DNA of 21,685 nucleotides, taken from Paramacrobiotus richtersi (Eukaryota; Tardigrada; Eutardigrada; Parachela; Macrobiotidae). This document shows, one piece after another, positions 1 through 9,881 of this stretch (within the stretch, counting starts at the first letter, position 1; every line of letters begins with the position of its first letter). Location: the NCBI GenBank assembly GCA_034698045.1, contig JAQGAU010001067.1:1-21685 (forward strand), in the 5' to 3' direction. A program made the translations under genes and the position numbers. The notes below the pieces were generated by a model. It had not been told where the DNA came from, did no database searches, and saw only the letters and a program-made list of their open reading frames with translations.

Positions 1-285
1 TTCGTGTACTTCTAGAATTTGTCTCACCATCTCCGGAATCCATTTGGAAACCTCCAGAACCGGACTGCGCACTTTCAGTTTCCGTTCAGATACCTGAAGA
101 ATCCGACTGGCCACCTCCTGAACCTTTCTGGAAACATCCGGAACCTCGAGAACCCATTTGGAAGCCTCCAGAGCTCGTTTGACCACCTCCGGATCATGTT
201 TGGATTCCTTCATTTCTAGACTGGCCACCTCCAGAGCCCATCTGGAAACCTCGAGATACACACAGCCTTGTCGTTGTACCGGCAT
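1..285 (-). CDS. Heptad-repeat helical protein, partial (runs off left edge)
   Basis: The minus strand is open from an ATG at 285 to the window edge (95 codons, no stop). I do not recognise the family. The translation is a chain of about twelve seven-residue units of the type LEVSKWx (LEVSRWA, LEASKWV, QEVASRI, LQVSERK, LKVRSPV, LEVSKWI), with one three-residue skip near residue 53. Hydrophobic residues recur at unit positions 1, 3 and 6/7, and charged residues fill the rest, so an amphipathic helix or coiled coil is likely. The coding repeat follows the 21-bp DNA repeat. The next frame upstream (octapeptide repeats, 297-686) ends in a stop 10 nt before this ATG and is in another frame, so the two are either separate or joined by an unseen splice. 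It may instead be a non-coding minisatellite that happens to be open; the plus strand also has a 66-codon frame here. Confidence is modest. Confidence 0.4.
   Translation of the reverse strand, partial: MPVQRQGCVYLEVSRWALEVASLEMKESKHDPEVVKRALEASKWVLEVPDVSRKVQEVASRILQVSERKLKVRSPVLEVSKWIPEMVRQILEVHE
29..257. repeat. Degenerate 21-bp tandem repeat
   Basis: Imperfect direct repeats built on a 21-bp unit resembling CCTCCAGAACCCATTTGGAAA, with some units stretched to 30 or 42 bp. Clear units start near 53, 95, 116, 137, 167, 188 and 230. All spacings are multiples of three, so a reading frame survives through the array on the minus strand. Confidence 0.7.
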
Positions 286-658
286 TAATGTCCCCTTTAG
301 AACAGTACCCAGAACATCTCCGGTAATAATGTCCCCTTAGGTACAGTACCCAGAACATCTTCAGCAATAATATCCCCCGTAGTTCCGGCTATAATATCCC
401 CCGTACGCCCGGCAATAATGTCACCCATAGTATCAGCTAGAGTGTCCCCTGTAGCACCGACAATAATGTCCCCCGTAGTACCACCAACAATGTCGCTCGT
501 AATACCGGCAATAATGTCCCCCATAGTACCAGCTAGAGTGTCCCCTGTAGTACCGGCAATAATGTCCCCCGTTGTACCGGCAACAATGTCCCCCGTAGTA
601 TCGGCAATAAAGTCACCCGTAGTAGCGGCAATAATGTCACCTCCCAGGAAATTCGTCG
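281..658. repeat. 24-bp minisatellite with 96-bp higher-order period
   Basis: About fourteen units. The first two are 41 bp long and carry an extra segment (ACAGTACCCAGAACATCT); the remaining twelve are 24 bp (type CCGGCAATAATGTCCCCCGT plus AGTA). Variant units with TAGAGTGTCCCCTGTAG start 96 bp apart (near 433 and 529), so blocks of four units were copied together. Because 24 is a multiple of three, the minus strand is open from 686 to 297 and encodes an octapeptide of the form GDIIAGTT; the plus strand is also open from about 418 to 708. The minus frame ends at a TAA at 297-299, inside the 41-bp units that break the three-base register. I cannot tell whether either strand is translated. Confidence 0.85.
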
Positions 659-797
659 GTGGTGACATCGGTGGCGGTGGTAGCACCTGGTGGCGGGTCT
701 CGGATTGATCCCGATTTTGACCAGCCCGCCTAGGTCCTTCGTGTCACCAACCTTGTGCAAGGGTTACACATTTGGCGATGGTTACAAAAGGGACCCG

Positions 798-845
798 GCA
801 ATAATGTCCGGGGGGACATTTTGGCGGGGGGGACATAATTGCCGG
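798..845. repeat. Inverted pair of minisatellite-like units
   Basis: A copy of CCGGCAATAATGTCC near 798 is followed after a short G-rich spacer by its near-inverse GGACATAATTGCCGG, ending near 845. The unit is the same as in the 24-bp array about 140 bp to the left, but here it is inverted against itself and could form a hairpin. Confidence 0.6.
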
Positions 846-1176
846 TTACACAATCAAACGCGGATCTTGCACATAAGATAAGCATCAGCTCCGGTCTGCA
901 TCGCCAGCACCAGCGGAGAGCGATTAGCTTGGTACCAATTACTCCGGTTACTGAGTCCGGTTTCAGTTGGTACTGATTTCCATTTAATGCCACGAAAGAA
1001 ATGCTCAGTAAAATGGAAAAAATTGAATGGCCGTAGCTTACTGAAAATACGCAGCTATTTATATTAACGCCCCCGTACCGTAGAGTACAACAGCATAAGT
1101 AGGTATAACGTTGTGCTTTTATGGCGAACCGTATCGTCATTGTGGCGCGCTGACATGCGTTTCTGAATGTTGAGTT

Positions 1177-1183
1177 TATAAAT
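1177..1183 (+). promoter_or_regulatory. Candidate TATA box of the MATH-BTB gene
   Basis: TATAAAT lies 82 nt upstream of the first ATG of the MATH-BTB gene at 1265, a usual distance for a TATA box plus short leader. The position is the only support. Confidence 0.4.
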
Positions 1184-1264
1184 TTTGCGCGCCGAATTTT
1201 GAGGAAATAATATTCCAAATCTGCTTGCAGAGAAATATTTGTTTGAAGCAGTTTTCTCATCCAA

Positions 1265-2972
1265 ATGGGAAATTCAGCACCGCAGTCGTGTTTTACTTGG
1301 CAAAGCTGTTCTTCGAACGTGAGCTCGACTGCGCATTCAAACGCAGCCGTGAAGTATCATACGCATCGGGAAACTGTACGCTTCACTTTGGAATGGACCA
1401 TCGAAAATTTTACAACGTTTCGGGATCAAATGCAAGGCATGAGCGGCGCTGGAATTACCATGGCTGAACTGGGAATGAATGATGGCTATACAGGACGTTG
1501 GTGCATTCACATGATACCTTGCTTCAAGCGGATCGACAACGATATCGAGAAGAACTTCGTGTCGCTGTTTCTGGAAATTGCGGACATGGACACGAAATCA
1601 ACGATTCCTGTGAGATACAACACGAGGTATGGGTAACAACGGGAAAATTAAGTAGAAGCAGTGGCGAATCTTGACTGATCAAACGCAGGAAGGTTAGAAC
1701 CGAAGGGTCCATATTTTGTTAATTTCACACTTGAATTTTGTCGCAGTATGATTCCCCTCGTAAAAATTCGTTCGGTCACTCCCTGCTCCCACGTTTCCCT
1801 GGTCGATTCATCGCTGACAACACATTCGTTTCGTTATAAGACGTTACTGGAAGTCACTAAAATAATGTGAATTTTTGGTTTTATAAAAATATTCCGTCCA
1901 TTTTCTCACCGGACGTTAAAGTATACTAACTAAACGAGGAAACTATCCTGCTCTGAGACTTATTGGACGGAAAGCCCCGGAGAAAACTGACTTCACTCAA
2001 TAAACCATCGCCCGTACACTTTTTGTTAATCAAAGCGTTTTTTCACGTTGAGTTGCTGCGGATGTCAATGGCACTGATCGACATGTGCAGCGACAGTACA
2101 GGAGTCTAAACGCAGAAATAATAACTTTACGGTTCTGCAGGGTGACTACCGGAAAAGCACATCCAGACGTCATCTTAATCGATAACGATCCGAAGGTCAC
2201 CACGCTTACATCAGTTGTCTGTCTATGTGGTTGGGATACTGCCATCAGTCACGATGTCCTGTTCGGTTCGGATAAGAAGGGCGCCTTACTGATTGATGAC
2301 TGCATCACGATATCAATGGATGTTGTGGTGTATAAGCCACCTCAAAGTGTCCAGATTCCCCAGACCGTCGTCGTTAGCACAGGAGAAGATTACCGGAACT
2401 TCGCTACCCGTCAGCTGATCTGGTTCACTTCGCAGCAGCAACGGCCGTCTCCTGATCTGGATTTTATCCTGCAGTCAAATGATGACAGAGAGTTCCACAC
2501 TTCACGCTGGATTCTCATGGCGCACTCGCCCGTATTCGCGGCCATGTTAAGGCAGGGCTCCCTGGAGCAGAAGACATCCCGCTGTACAATGACCGGTATA
2601 GATGGAGAAACCACGGAGATTATGCTGAATTACTTGTATGGCTGCAGCATGCACAAGATCAACATGGGCAACGTGGAGAAAGTATTGATCATGGCCGACA
2701 AGTATGAAATGATGGATCTACTGGGCGCGTGCGAAGAGCTGCTGGCTAACAATGTGACGGTTGATAAGGCCGTGCATCTGTTGACTGTGGCCAGCCAGCG
2801 TGGACTGAAGAAGCTGAAGGCTGCCGCACTGGATGGCATTCCCAAAAACATGGACACGGTCCTCAAGAATGTGGAGCCCGAGGATCGCGGGCTCTTGGAA
2901 GCCGATCCGGATCTGATGCTAACGATCGTGGAGCACTGCGCTGAAAAGATGTGTGTTGTCGATGAATCCTGA
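1265..2972 (+). CDS. MATH-BTB (SPOP-like) protein, two exons: join(1265..1626, 2141..2972)
   Basis: Predicted 397 aa, close to the roughly 370-aa SPOP class. Residues 38-188 form a MATH domain (starts FTLEWTIENF; ends GWDTAISHDVLF ... ITISMDVVVY) split by a 514-nt intron. Residues about 212-320 form a BTB/POZ domain (DLDFILQ, HSPVFAAML, LNYLYG), followed by a BACK-like helical tail (ADKYEMMDLLGACEELL ... VHLLTVASQ). In this family MATH recruits a substrate and BTB binds Cullin-3, so the expected role is a ubiquitin-ligase adaptor; this is family knowledge. The intron was placed because donor GAG|GTATGG at 1626/1627 (phase 2) fits acceptor TTCTGCAG|G at 2140/2141 exactly and keeps the MATH pattern. 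ATG 1265 is the first in frame. The GWDT segment keeps the Trp but not the aromatic residue that follows two places later in SPOP, so substrate choice may differ. No clear AATAAA follows. Confidence 0.88.
1627..2140 (+). other. Intron of the MATH-BTB gene (514 nt)
   Basis: Donor GTATGG and acceptor TTCTGCAG. Phase 2 on both sides restores one Arg codon across the junction. Reading straight on from exon 1 meets a stop at once. Confidence 0.75.
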
Positions 2973-4548
2973 GCCGCTGCATTCGCATGGCTTGTCAGCT
3001 GATGCGTTAACTGGTTGTGCGTCCTGTTTGTTTGCACATTCTCTTGGCTGTTCTCCCGTAGAAGTACGTGTATATGAGATCAGTGACGGTATGGTAACTC
3101 GTGTTTGAATCACATGTCTTGGACTCTTGGGTATGGTGGTGTTCATCTCTTTCTTGTCTACTTGATTAGTTCTAAGTGCCTATACATTTCCGATTTGTGG
3201 CAAAGCACGCTGCGAATCTGCAGTGCTCACTTTCGACATCACAACTGTGGTATTACAGACTACTCTGTTTTGGTTTTCATTGATTAATACAGGCTCAGGC
3301 CGCTCAGTTCCACGTCTGTCGAATTTCGAGCGACAATCTGGTCAGACAGCCGACTTGGCAATATTCAAGTAACCTGCAACTCATCATCGGTATTTTACTG
3401 TAACGAAGATGTTTCTGGTATACGATTTCCCCTTGCTTCCTGTACACCATCCTGCTTTATGGTGATTACTGGTTATCCTGTGCTGGCGTCCCATCATAAT
3501 AGGATCCATATTATAGATCCTCATAAAAGGTCACACAACATGATGACACGACAACAGCCCGAGTTCCATACCAGTGACCTTTATATACAACTGACCATTA
3601 CAATGACACATGTGGAATCAGGAGAGCTAGAACAAAGGTGACAATTCCTAAGAATAGCTAGGTCACTAATAGCTCGGAATCTATTGCTAAAGCTGCAAGG
3701 CGATCCCAGTGATGTTCTGCTGTTCACGTCCTGCTCAGATCCTTCGTTAATCTCCTTACGATATGATTAAGCCATAACTATTCCCTCCTAAACTTTGGTG
3801 CTTATAGCAGTTTCCCAACACTGAGAGCACGCGTCACACTGTACCACACTAGACTGCTAACTAAATGAATCAGCTACACTTCCGCCCGCTATACCACTTG
3901 CTATTCCAGTCCATGGCGTGATCGACCATTTCCTCTGCGCTGCCGCTACGATCGATTCATACTGATGACTCAACTGGTATCATGAGTCCTCATCCAGGAC
4001 CATATACTAACACGGCCATATTTACCGTTTATTCAGTAAACTATGCAGCTGTTAACTAGGAAAGTGCACTCGCTCGTAGCGGGCACTGGTTGACCCAAGC
4101 GAAGACTATTACGCGCACGATTTAATAATTTATATTATTATTAAATATTAAAAATAAATAATAATAACGACCGACCTACGGAATGACACACGGACATTGA
4201 GATCCACTTGAGCTGAATATAGAGGAGCGAAGACATATGTACTTAACCTAACATCACTAACATGTTGCACCACCTTCCAGGTATTCATAAACACTGATGC
4301 TGCCAAACATACCTCGGCACTGGGCAAAACCCATTCACAGAATGGCATTCACTTTGCGCGATTCAAAAATTTAATAAGTCTATTTATCTGTCTGTATTTA
4401 TCTGTACATCGCTATCGTGGTGCCGGTATTGTACCACTATCACCATTTTTGTTGAATCGGTCAAAGAGAAACTGACCGTCCATAATACGTTTTCCGCAAT
4501 AGTTACTCATAACTCTGGAGACCGAGAGAGGCGGAAGATGTACATGGG
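2973..4548. other. Gene-free spacer
   Basis: No convincing exon on either strand; open frames are 60-75 codons with no recognisable motif. It includes an AT-rich stretch (4121-4169) and the sequence beyond the recombinase end of the DIRS-order element, whose true terminus may lie here but was not found. Confidence 0.5.
4121..4169. repeat. AT-rich simple sequence with inverted (TTA)n/(TAA)n arms
   Basis: TTATTATTAAATATT is followed by AATAAATAATAATAA, giving near-inverted arms. Low-complexity DNA that could form a cruciform; no other role is visible. Confidence 0.6.
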
Positions 4549-5646
4549 TTAAATTTTATTGTAAACAACACAGGTACCGATGACCTTTACTGTTTTACAA
4601 CAAATCGAAGATGTGGTAATGTATAAACAAATGAACACGTAAACAGATGACCCACAACCGAAAGCAGCACAAACAATGGTTCCCTTCGATGAGCCCGAGA
4701 GCCCAAGAGAAAGAGCTTCTGCAACTTTCGAGCTGAACGATTCACGAAGTTTCGAGTCGAGCGACACGTATTTTTCGTAACACTGGCTGGACCAATTACC
4801 CTGCGCTTTGAGCGCCTCTACAGAAACTCCACAGGATACACCAAAGGTAGCACCCCCTCTACGGAAAGAGTGTGCGGAAAACGAATTCGAATTGTAACCA
4901 CTGGATGACAAGACAGATCGAAGAGTACGAACGAAGCGTCCCACCATATACGGTGACCGATTACCAGAGCGATCGATTAGTATTAGTGCGGGTTCGGTCG
5001 GAAGCGGCCGAGTGCCCTTAAGGTAAGCATGGTATGCTCGAACTGGACAAAGAGGGGACTTTGCAACCGCTTTCAAAGGAACGGTTATGCATTTGCCCAA
5101 AAACCGAGCCGTCTTCAGGCATGGCGATGAGAGCAAAATCGTGTCAGACCTGAGACGAACATCTTTTCCGTGTAAGAATGCCGTATTTGATTTTGAATAA
5201 AATAAGTTGCTGCGACGAAGTGACGAATAGAACGCGAACAAACACGCGACCCAGAATACATCTCGTTCATTCTGCTGGACCAGGTGCAAATTGTTGTATA
5301 TCGACTGCAAATGCTCAGGACATATACCTCTTTTTGTATTCGGGGACTCGAAGCGATTTCGTTTTAAACCAGCAAGGGCTAACTGAATAGCAAAATGCCT
5401 TGTATTTGGGGCTGGATGCCCGTGAAAGTTATGCAGCGACGATAGTGCGGCGAGGTAATTTACAACCGAGTTGTATTCCATTGTTCTCGAAATATACGCT
5501 ACATACAGAGAGATGGTACGAGTGGAGGCCGGAACCGAGACTAACTGGAATTTTTTACAAAACTGTAGATATTTATCCCATTGGTTTCTGCGAGTGCGCA
5601 GCGATCCGGGGGCCAGAGCAGAATGCTGTAATCGTTTCAGGGTCAC
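4549..5646 (-). CDS. DIRS-order tyrosine recombinase
   Basis: 365 codons from a GTG at 5646; the open frame extends slightly further up but holds no ATG. Catalytic residues of the tyrosine recombinase family are visible: Arg 144 in YSSLRRSNL, His 259 and Arg 262 in AHSFRRGG, Trp 285 in GNWSSQ (the His/Trp position), and nucleophile Tyr 293 in EKYV. It should cut and rejoin circular element DNA at insertion (family knowledge). The upstream end overlaps the RT frame by 74 nt, and a good splice acceptor (TTCTGTTTTCAG) lies just inside the frame, so expression may depend on splicing or recoding. The last 45 or so residues are Cys/Val/Ile rich with no known motif. An AATAAA at 4560-4555 on the minus strand overlaps the last codons. 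Confidence 0.88.
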   Translation of the reverse strand: MTLKRLQHSALAPGSLRTRRNQWDKYLQFCKKFQLVSVPASTRTISLYVAYISRTMEYNSVVNYLAALSSLHNFHGHPAPNTRHFAIQLALAGLKRNRFESPNTKRGICPEHLQSIYNNLHLVQQNERDVFWVACLFAFYSSLRRSNLFYSKSNTAFLHGKDVRLRSDTILLSSPCLKTARFLGKCITVPLKAVAKSPLCPVRAYHAYLKGTRPLPTEPALILIDRSGNRSPYMVGRFVRTLRSVLSSSGYNSNSFSAHSFRRGGATFGVSCGVSVEALKAQGNWSSQCYEKYVSLDSKLRESFSSKVAEALSLGLSGSSKGTIVCAAFGCGSSVYVFICLYITTSSICCKTVKVIGTCVVYNKI

Positions 5647-7191
5647 CGCCAGAGAACGAATTTGGGTATCTGAAAACAGAATCCGACGTGATCATTGCGA
5701 AACTTTTTGACTTTCCGAAATTCGTGAAGAAAACGTCCTCAAATTTGCGATCGATGAGTATTCGACTTAATGCATCGGCGACAGTGTTAGAAATTCCAGG
5801 AACATGTCGAGCGGTAATAATAAATTCGAACTTGCACCCTGCATAGAACAGAAGTTTCAGCCATTTTAACGCCTGCAAATTCTCGCATGATCCGCGATTA
5901 ATGAAGGACACAGTTGACATGTTATCTGTCAGAATCACAACTTCCGTGTTTTGAAACATCTGACACCATATCAGTACAGGTAAGCAAGCCGATATCAGTT
6001 CAAGGTAATTTATATTGTTTCGAAGAGATTCATGTAGCGAGGGGGAAGCGACCCAGTTCGACCAAAACCATTTGTTGGCCGGGCGCTTCGAATCAGACCA
6101 AGCACCTGCCAACCAACTGTCTCCCATGACGGCGCCAAAACCTGACAATGAGGCATCTGTTGTGATATACACTTTCCTTCTCTGAACGCCGAAGGATGAG
6201 GGACACAGACCGTTCAATGTTGGTGCTACCGAAATCCACCATTGTAACTCACTACGCAAAACCTCTGTTAAACGAAGTGGTTGATCAGAATCACGAAGCG
6301 ATTTCAGCGCGTCGATGAACATCCGCGAAAATGTACGAGCGCCGCGTATAGCTCTTGAGGCGAAACTCATATGACCGAGTAAACTTTGTAATTGACATTT
6401 CGAAATGTGTGATCGGAAAAGATTCTCATTGCACAGTGCCTTTAATCGCTCAATTTTGTCATCTGGAAGAATGATGCGTTGTTCTATCGAATCCAACAGC
6501 AGACCCAGAAACTGAACTGTATGTGTAGGTCCGATGACCTTTTCCCATTTCGGAGGAAATCCAAGATGCAGAAGAAATTGTATGAGACAACGTTGAGCGG
6601 CCATACATTCCTCATACGAACTGGCGATCAGAAGAAAATCATCGAGATACGGTACGATTCTAAAACCACGCTTCCGAATGTAGCGTGCAATTGAATTCGA
6701 AATTCGATTAAAAATGGATGGTGCACAAGCGAGACCAAAACATAAGCAATTATCCACAATGAACAGTTTCCCGTTTCCGAAATCCCAACTAAATCCCTGA
6801 TACTGCCGGTGAGCAGGAAATACAGGTACTTGTCTGTATGCTTCTTCAATGTCTACAACTGAGTAGTAACATCCTTTCGAACTGAGCAAAACTGCATCAT
6901 CTATCGAACAAAACGAAAACGAATCGAACTGCATATACGAATTTAGCGAATCTCCTAACGGTCGACTACAGTCCGTAATTGGTCTCGGCAACTTGCTGTC
7001 TTTCTTAGGTACGGCACCGATAGCGTGAATCCTAATCGGTGCATTGCTTTGAACAGTGAGTTTCCCCGATTCTATTTCCTCTCGAAAAATCTGATCGAGC
7101 AAAGGCTTAACGTCTTCTGTGAGTGCCGTACTGTAGTTATCTGACCGAGCCGGAACAATGTTAGCATTATCTGGCACAATTCTGAACCCTT

Positions 7192-7199
7192 CCTTAACA
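7192..7199. repeat. Target-site duplication, left copy (CCTTAACA)
   Basis: Identical to 8590-8597 and directly abuts the first base of the hAT-type terminus. Confidence 0.9.
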
Positions 7200-8589
7200 C
7201 AGTAGCGAATTTAAGGGGGGGGCACGGGGGCACGTGCCCCTCCCGGAAATTTTACGAAATCGGGTTCCTCAGAAATACAAAGGGGGGAGTATTGCTAACC
7301 TCAACCGGCTTTTCGTTCAATGGCACCAAAGGGGGGAGTATTGTCAGTACTGAACAGCAAAGCTGCAAGCGCTACACTACTAATCAGCGCGGCAGAAAAT
7401 ATGGGTTCTGCCCTTGCCACCAGTTTCGGCACTGTGTGCCAAATGGCGGACTAGCCTTTATCAAGCTGCAGTAGACCGACGGTGAAGGCAAGCATCAATA
7501 TAATTGTAATGGCCCAGTTTATCTGGCTTGCTTTCCTGCTACCCCGGCAAGTCGAAGAGAAATTACGCTATTTCATGCAAAATTCCGAATTCTGTCTCGT
7601 AGTTAGTCCAAATACGAGTTTGCATTTTACTATCCGTAGGTATTTTAAGCGGACGAACAGTGGTTCACTTTAACATGACAAAATGCGCACAACTATATGA
7701 TGCGCTAAAGTCTGGACGGAAGTTTGTTTGTACACTTTGGATTGTTTGTTGACCAAATGGTTTAGCTTGTTTTCCATATAGCTTGTTGATCAGAAGTACA
7801 GTATTGGTATTTTAATTCAACCAATACGTATACCATCAAGCTTGTATTATGTCGTAAAATGTTACCAAATTCTATACAAAGAATTAAGTCATTTTTTCTT
7901 GAGCGGAAACGGGACGAAACTGACCGCTGCAAAACCATCAGTAGTAAAAACACGTAATGTTATAAGAAGTAGTGGTGCAGTACTGAATTACGGGCATGCA
8001 TAACCTGCTGTGGTATTCAGTCAACAAGAAAACAACCACGAGTTATGCCGCGCGCGCCAGTTTTTCTTGCCACCTCATTTACTTGCAATGAATGGAGTGT
8101 GCAGAGTAATAACAGTTAACCAATGTCTTGTCTGCAAACTCAAATTATTTTAACTGATGTTGGGCTTCCGGTGCTATAGGTCAGAAAAAAGCAATCGGTC
8201 AGAAAGATTTCGGTTACTGTTCCGGTTTGAGCTGAGCAAATAAACGAAAACTATCATTTTTTGCATGATTTTTCCGCTGTTCAGTGACGAAATAGTCCGA
8301 TGGCTTCGCGCTACGCGCGCTGTTGTCCATGTTCAATTAAGTCATCGTATGGACACCTTTTGTACGTGTCGAATCCAAAAAGGAGTTTTACGATACCGAG
8401 GTATCGCTGTAACAGTCAAATAAACACAAAAATTTGCAAAAAAGGTTAGAACGAGAACGGATGACCGACAGACTGCGGCAAGCAAAGTTAAAGCGATTTT
8501 AGGCTATAATTCTATTAACCTCCCGTTGGGTTTCTGGGTTCTCGGATTTGTAGTGCCCCTCCCGCCCAGATGAGTTAAATTCGCCCATG
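7200..8589. mobile_element. Non-autonomous hAT-type DNA transposon (1,390 bp)
   Basis: Inserted in the RT frame of the DIRS-order element. The termini are CAGTAGCGAATTTAA (7200-7214) and, on the opposite strand from 8589, CATGGGCGAATTTAA: 12 of 15 match. Perfect 8-bp duplications CCTTAACA flank it, the length made by hAT transposases. The left end is G-rich with a 14-bp palindrome GGGGCACGTGCCCC (7227-7240); both ends carry GTGCCCCTCCC. A 17-bp repeat CAAAGGGGGGAGTATTG occurs at 7278 and 7327. The longest internal frame is about 63 codons with no transposase motif, so it must have been moved in trans. Which hAT subgroup is uncertain. Confidence 0.85.
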
Positions 8590-8597
8590 CCTTAACA
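8590..8597. repeat. Target-site duplication, right copy (CCTTAACA)
   Basis: Identical to 7192-7199 and abuts the other terminus. One copy belongs to the original RT codons. Confidence 0.9.
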
Positions 8598-8981
8598 CCG
8601 CGTAATAAGAACTCACTATCTTCATCTGATGTGAAACATTCTACCCAAGCGCTATATCTACGTGATAATGGACTACATAAGCGAACAGACAAATCGGCAT
8701 TGCAACAGTGAACGAAGTTGTTGTTTGTTTCACACGTGGTAACATTGCCATTACAGCCAAAACCATTCGAAAATTTAAAATTTGACAGAGGCAAAACAGA
8801 AGAGTTAACACAGTTTCTCGAGTCAGCGTTGACGTGCTTAGCAGATGGAACATTAGCGGACGAAACAGTTAGCAAGCGATGTGGTTCATTAACATTACGT
8901 GACAACTCATTGCAATTTCCGAGCATTCGATTAAGAACAGTACGAGATGACGACAATTTACTTGAATCCACTACGGTCCGA

Positions 8982-9881
8982 TTAGGCGTTCCGGGGGTAG
9001 GAGGGTCCGGCGCGGTGGTTGTTTTGCTGGTCGCCGTCGTTGCCGTTGCTTTTTCCCCAAGATGGACATTGGTACCAGTCATGGCCGCGCTGGTAACAGT
9101 AGCGGCAGACGTGAGAGTAACTGCACGTGTCCGGGTGGGTGCAGCGGCGCTCGTTCCATTCGAAACACGGGAATTCTCGTTTTGGACGCGGTTGATACGG
9201 GGAGGTTGGCCAACGTGGTCCCGGTGCCCTCGGCCCTCGAATGGGTGCACCGGGCGATCGAAAGGGGTACGGGTGGCCTGGACGCTGGCCTCTCGACGAA
9301 TGAGCTGACACTAACGAACCCGAATGAAAATGCTGATGAATCAGGCTCGAACATGAAACGAAATCATTTAATGGGCAGTTTTCGTACATTGCAAACTGCC
9401 GAAACGCATCGTCAAACTGCAAGACAGCTACCGCGGAATAATCACGTTTTTTTGAAGACAAAAATTCGACATACTCGGAATACTCCTTTAAAGTTTCAGC
9501 GCGGTCTGGCTGCGAAGCTAAACGACGAATAAGACTATGACAACCAACCATAAACTCATCGAATCGAATATCTAGAGGACCGATTTTCTTTTCTCCCGAC
9601 ATCTGAGCACGCGAATACACAATAGTATGCGGACGTGGAAGTTCACGCGCCTCGAACGGCAAAAAATTCTTGGCCGAAATGATATCTCTAAGGTCAAACT
9701 CACCTGATGGACGGGGTCCGTCCGATAATTTCTGGCGAAGAACGTGGATGCTGAAAGTCGGCAGGCAGGCTATATATACTGGTCCGTTTCCATCTGCATC
9801 CTGGTAAGGCTTGCATTCATATGGGTCGAACGTTGACGGAACGCATGTGCACAGACAATACCAGGGAGAATCAGACAACAA
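8982..9881 (-). CDS. DIRS-order Gag-like protein with CCCH and CCHC fingers
   Basis: About 300 residues; no ATG at the start (TTG at 9881, with a TGA shortly upstream), so the N terminus may be truncated or reached by splicing. Near the C terminus Cys 239, Cys 247, Cys 253 and His 257 form C-x7-C-x5-C-x3-H, close to a CCCH finger. Directly after it Cys 259, Cys 262, His 267 and Cys 272 form C-x2-C-x4-H-x4-C, the exact retroviral zinc-knuckle spacing. Residues about 200-235 are Pro/Arg/Gly rich. Expected role: nucleic-acid binding and packaging of the element RNA. The frame ends at 8982, inside the RT frame, which overlaps it by 269 nt. Confidence 0.8.
   Translation of the reverse strand: MLSDSPWYCLCTCVPSTFDPYECKPYQDADGNGPVYIACLPTFSIHVLRQKLSDGPRPSGEFDLRDIISAKNFLPFEARELPRPHTIVYSRAQMSGEKKIGPLDIRFDEFMVGCHSLIRRLASQPDRAETLKEYSEYVEFLSSKKRDYSAVAVLQFDDAFRQFAMYENCPLNDFVSCSSLIHQHFHSGSLVSAHSSRGQRPGHPYPFRSPGAPIRGPRAPGPRWPTSPYQPRPKREFPCFEWNERRCTHPDTCSYSHVCRYCYQRGHDWYQCPSWGKSNGNDGDQQNNHRAGPSYPRNA

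Larger units (their letters stand above)
5573..9250 (-). pseudogene. DIRS-order reverse transcriptase-RNase H, split by a hAT-type insertion
   Basis: Two parts of one frame: 9250-8598 and 7191-5573. Between them lie the inserted element and one target duplication (1,398 bp, a multiple of three), so the frame is unchanged on removal, giving about 759 residues. In the downstream part (numbered from 7177) the RT polymerase motif is PYLDDF at 176-181, with VVDIEEAYRQV for motif A. RNase H residues are Asp 341 (TTDASLSGFG), Glu 393 (NYLELISA), Asp 418 (LTDNMS) and Asp 468 (ADALSR). The segment before the break ends SEFLLRGVK, typical of the RT entry region. The N-terminal part is Ser/Thr/Asn rich and overlaps Gag. 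No stop codon was seen apart from those brought by the insertion. Confidence 0.88.

Noticed and set aside
281..658. CRISPR array
   Set aside because: Units are contiguous with no unique spacers, and the genome is animal.
418..708. Plus-strand frame through the 24-bp array (MSPVVPA repeats)
   Set aside because: Any frame through a stop-free 24-bp repeat stays open, so length is no evidence; described as a repeat only.
730..1260. 176-codon minus-strand frame upstream of the MATH-BTB gene
   Set aside because: No family resemblance, overlaps the candidate TATA box, and its end reads through the inverted repeat units. A hydrophobic stretch (SIFSILLSISFVAL) looks like a signal peptide but has no nearby ATG.
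8718..9532. Plus-strand frames of 196 and 156 codons
   Set aside because: Antisense shadows of the Gag and RT frames, which carry clear domain motifs.
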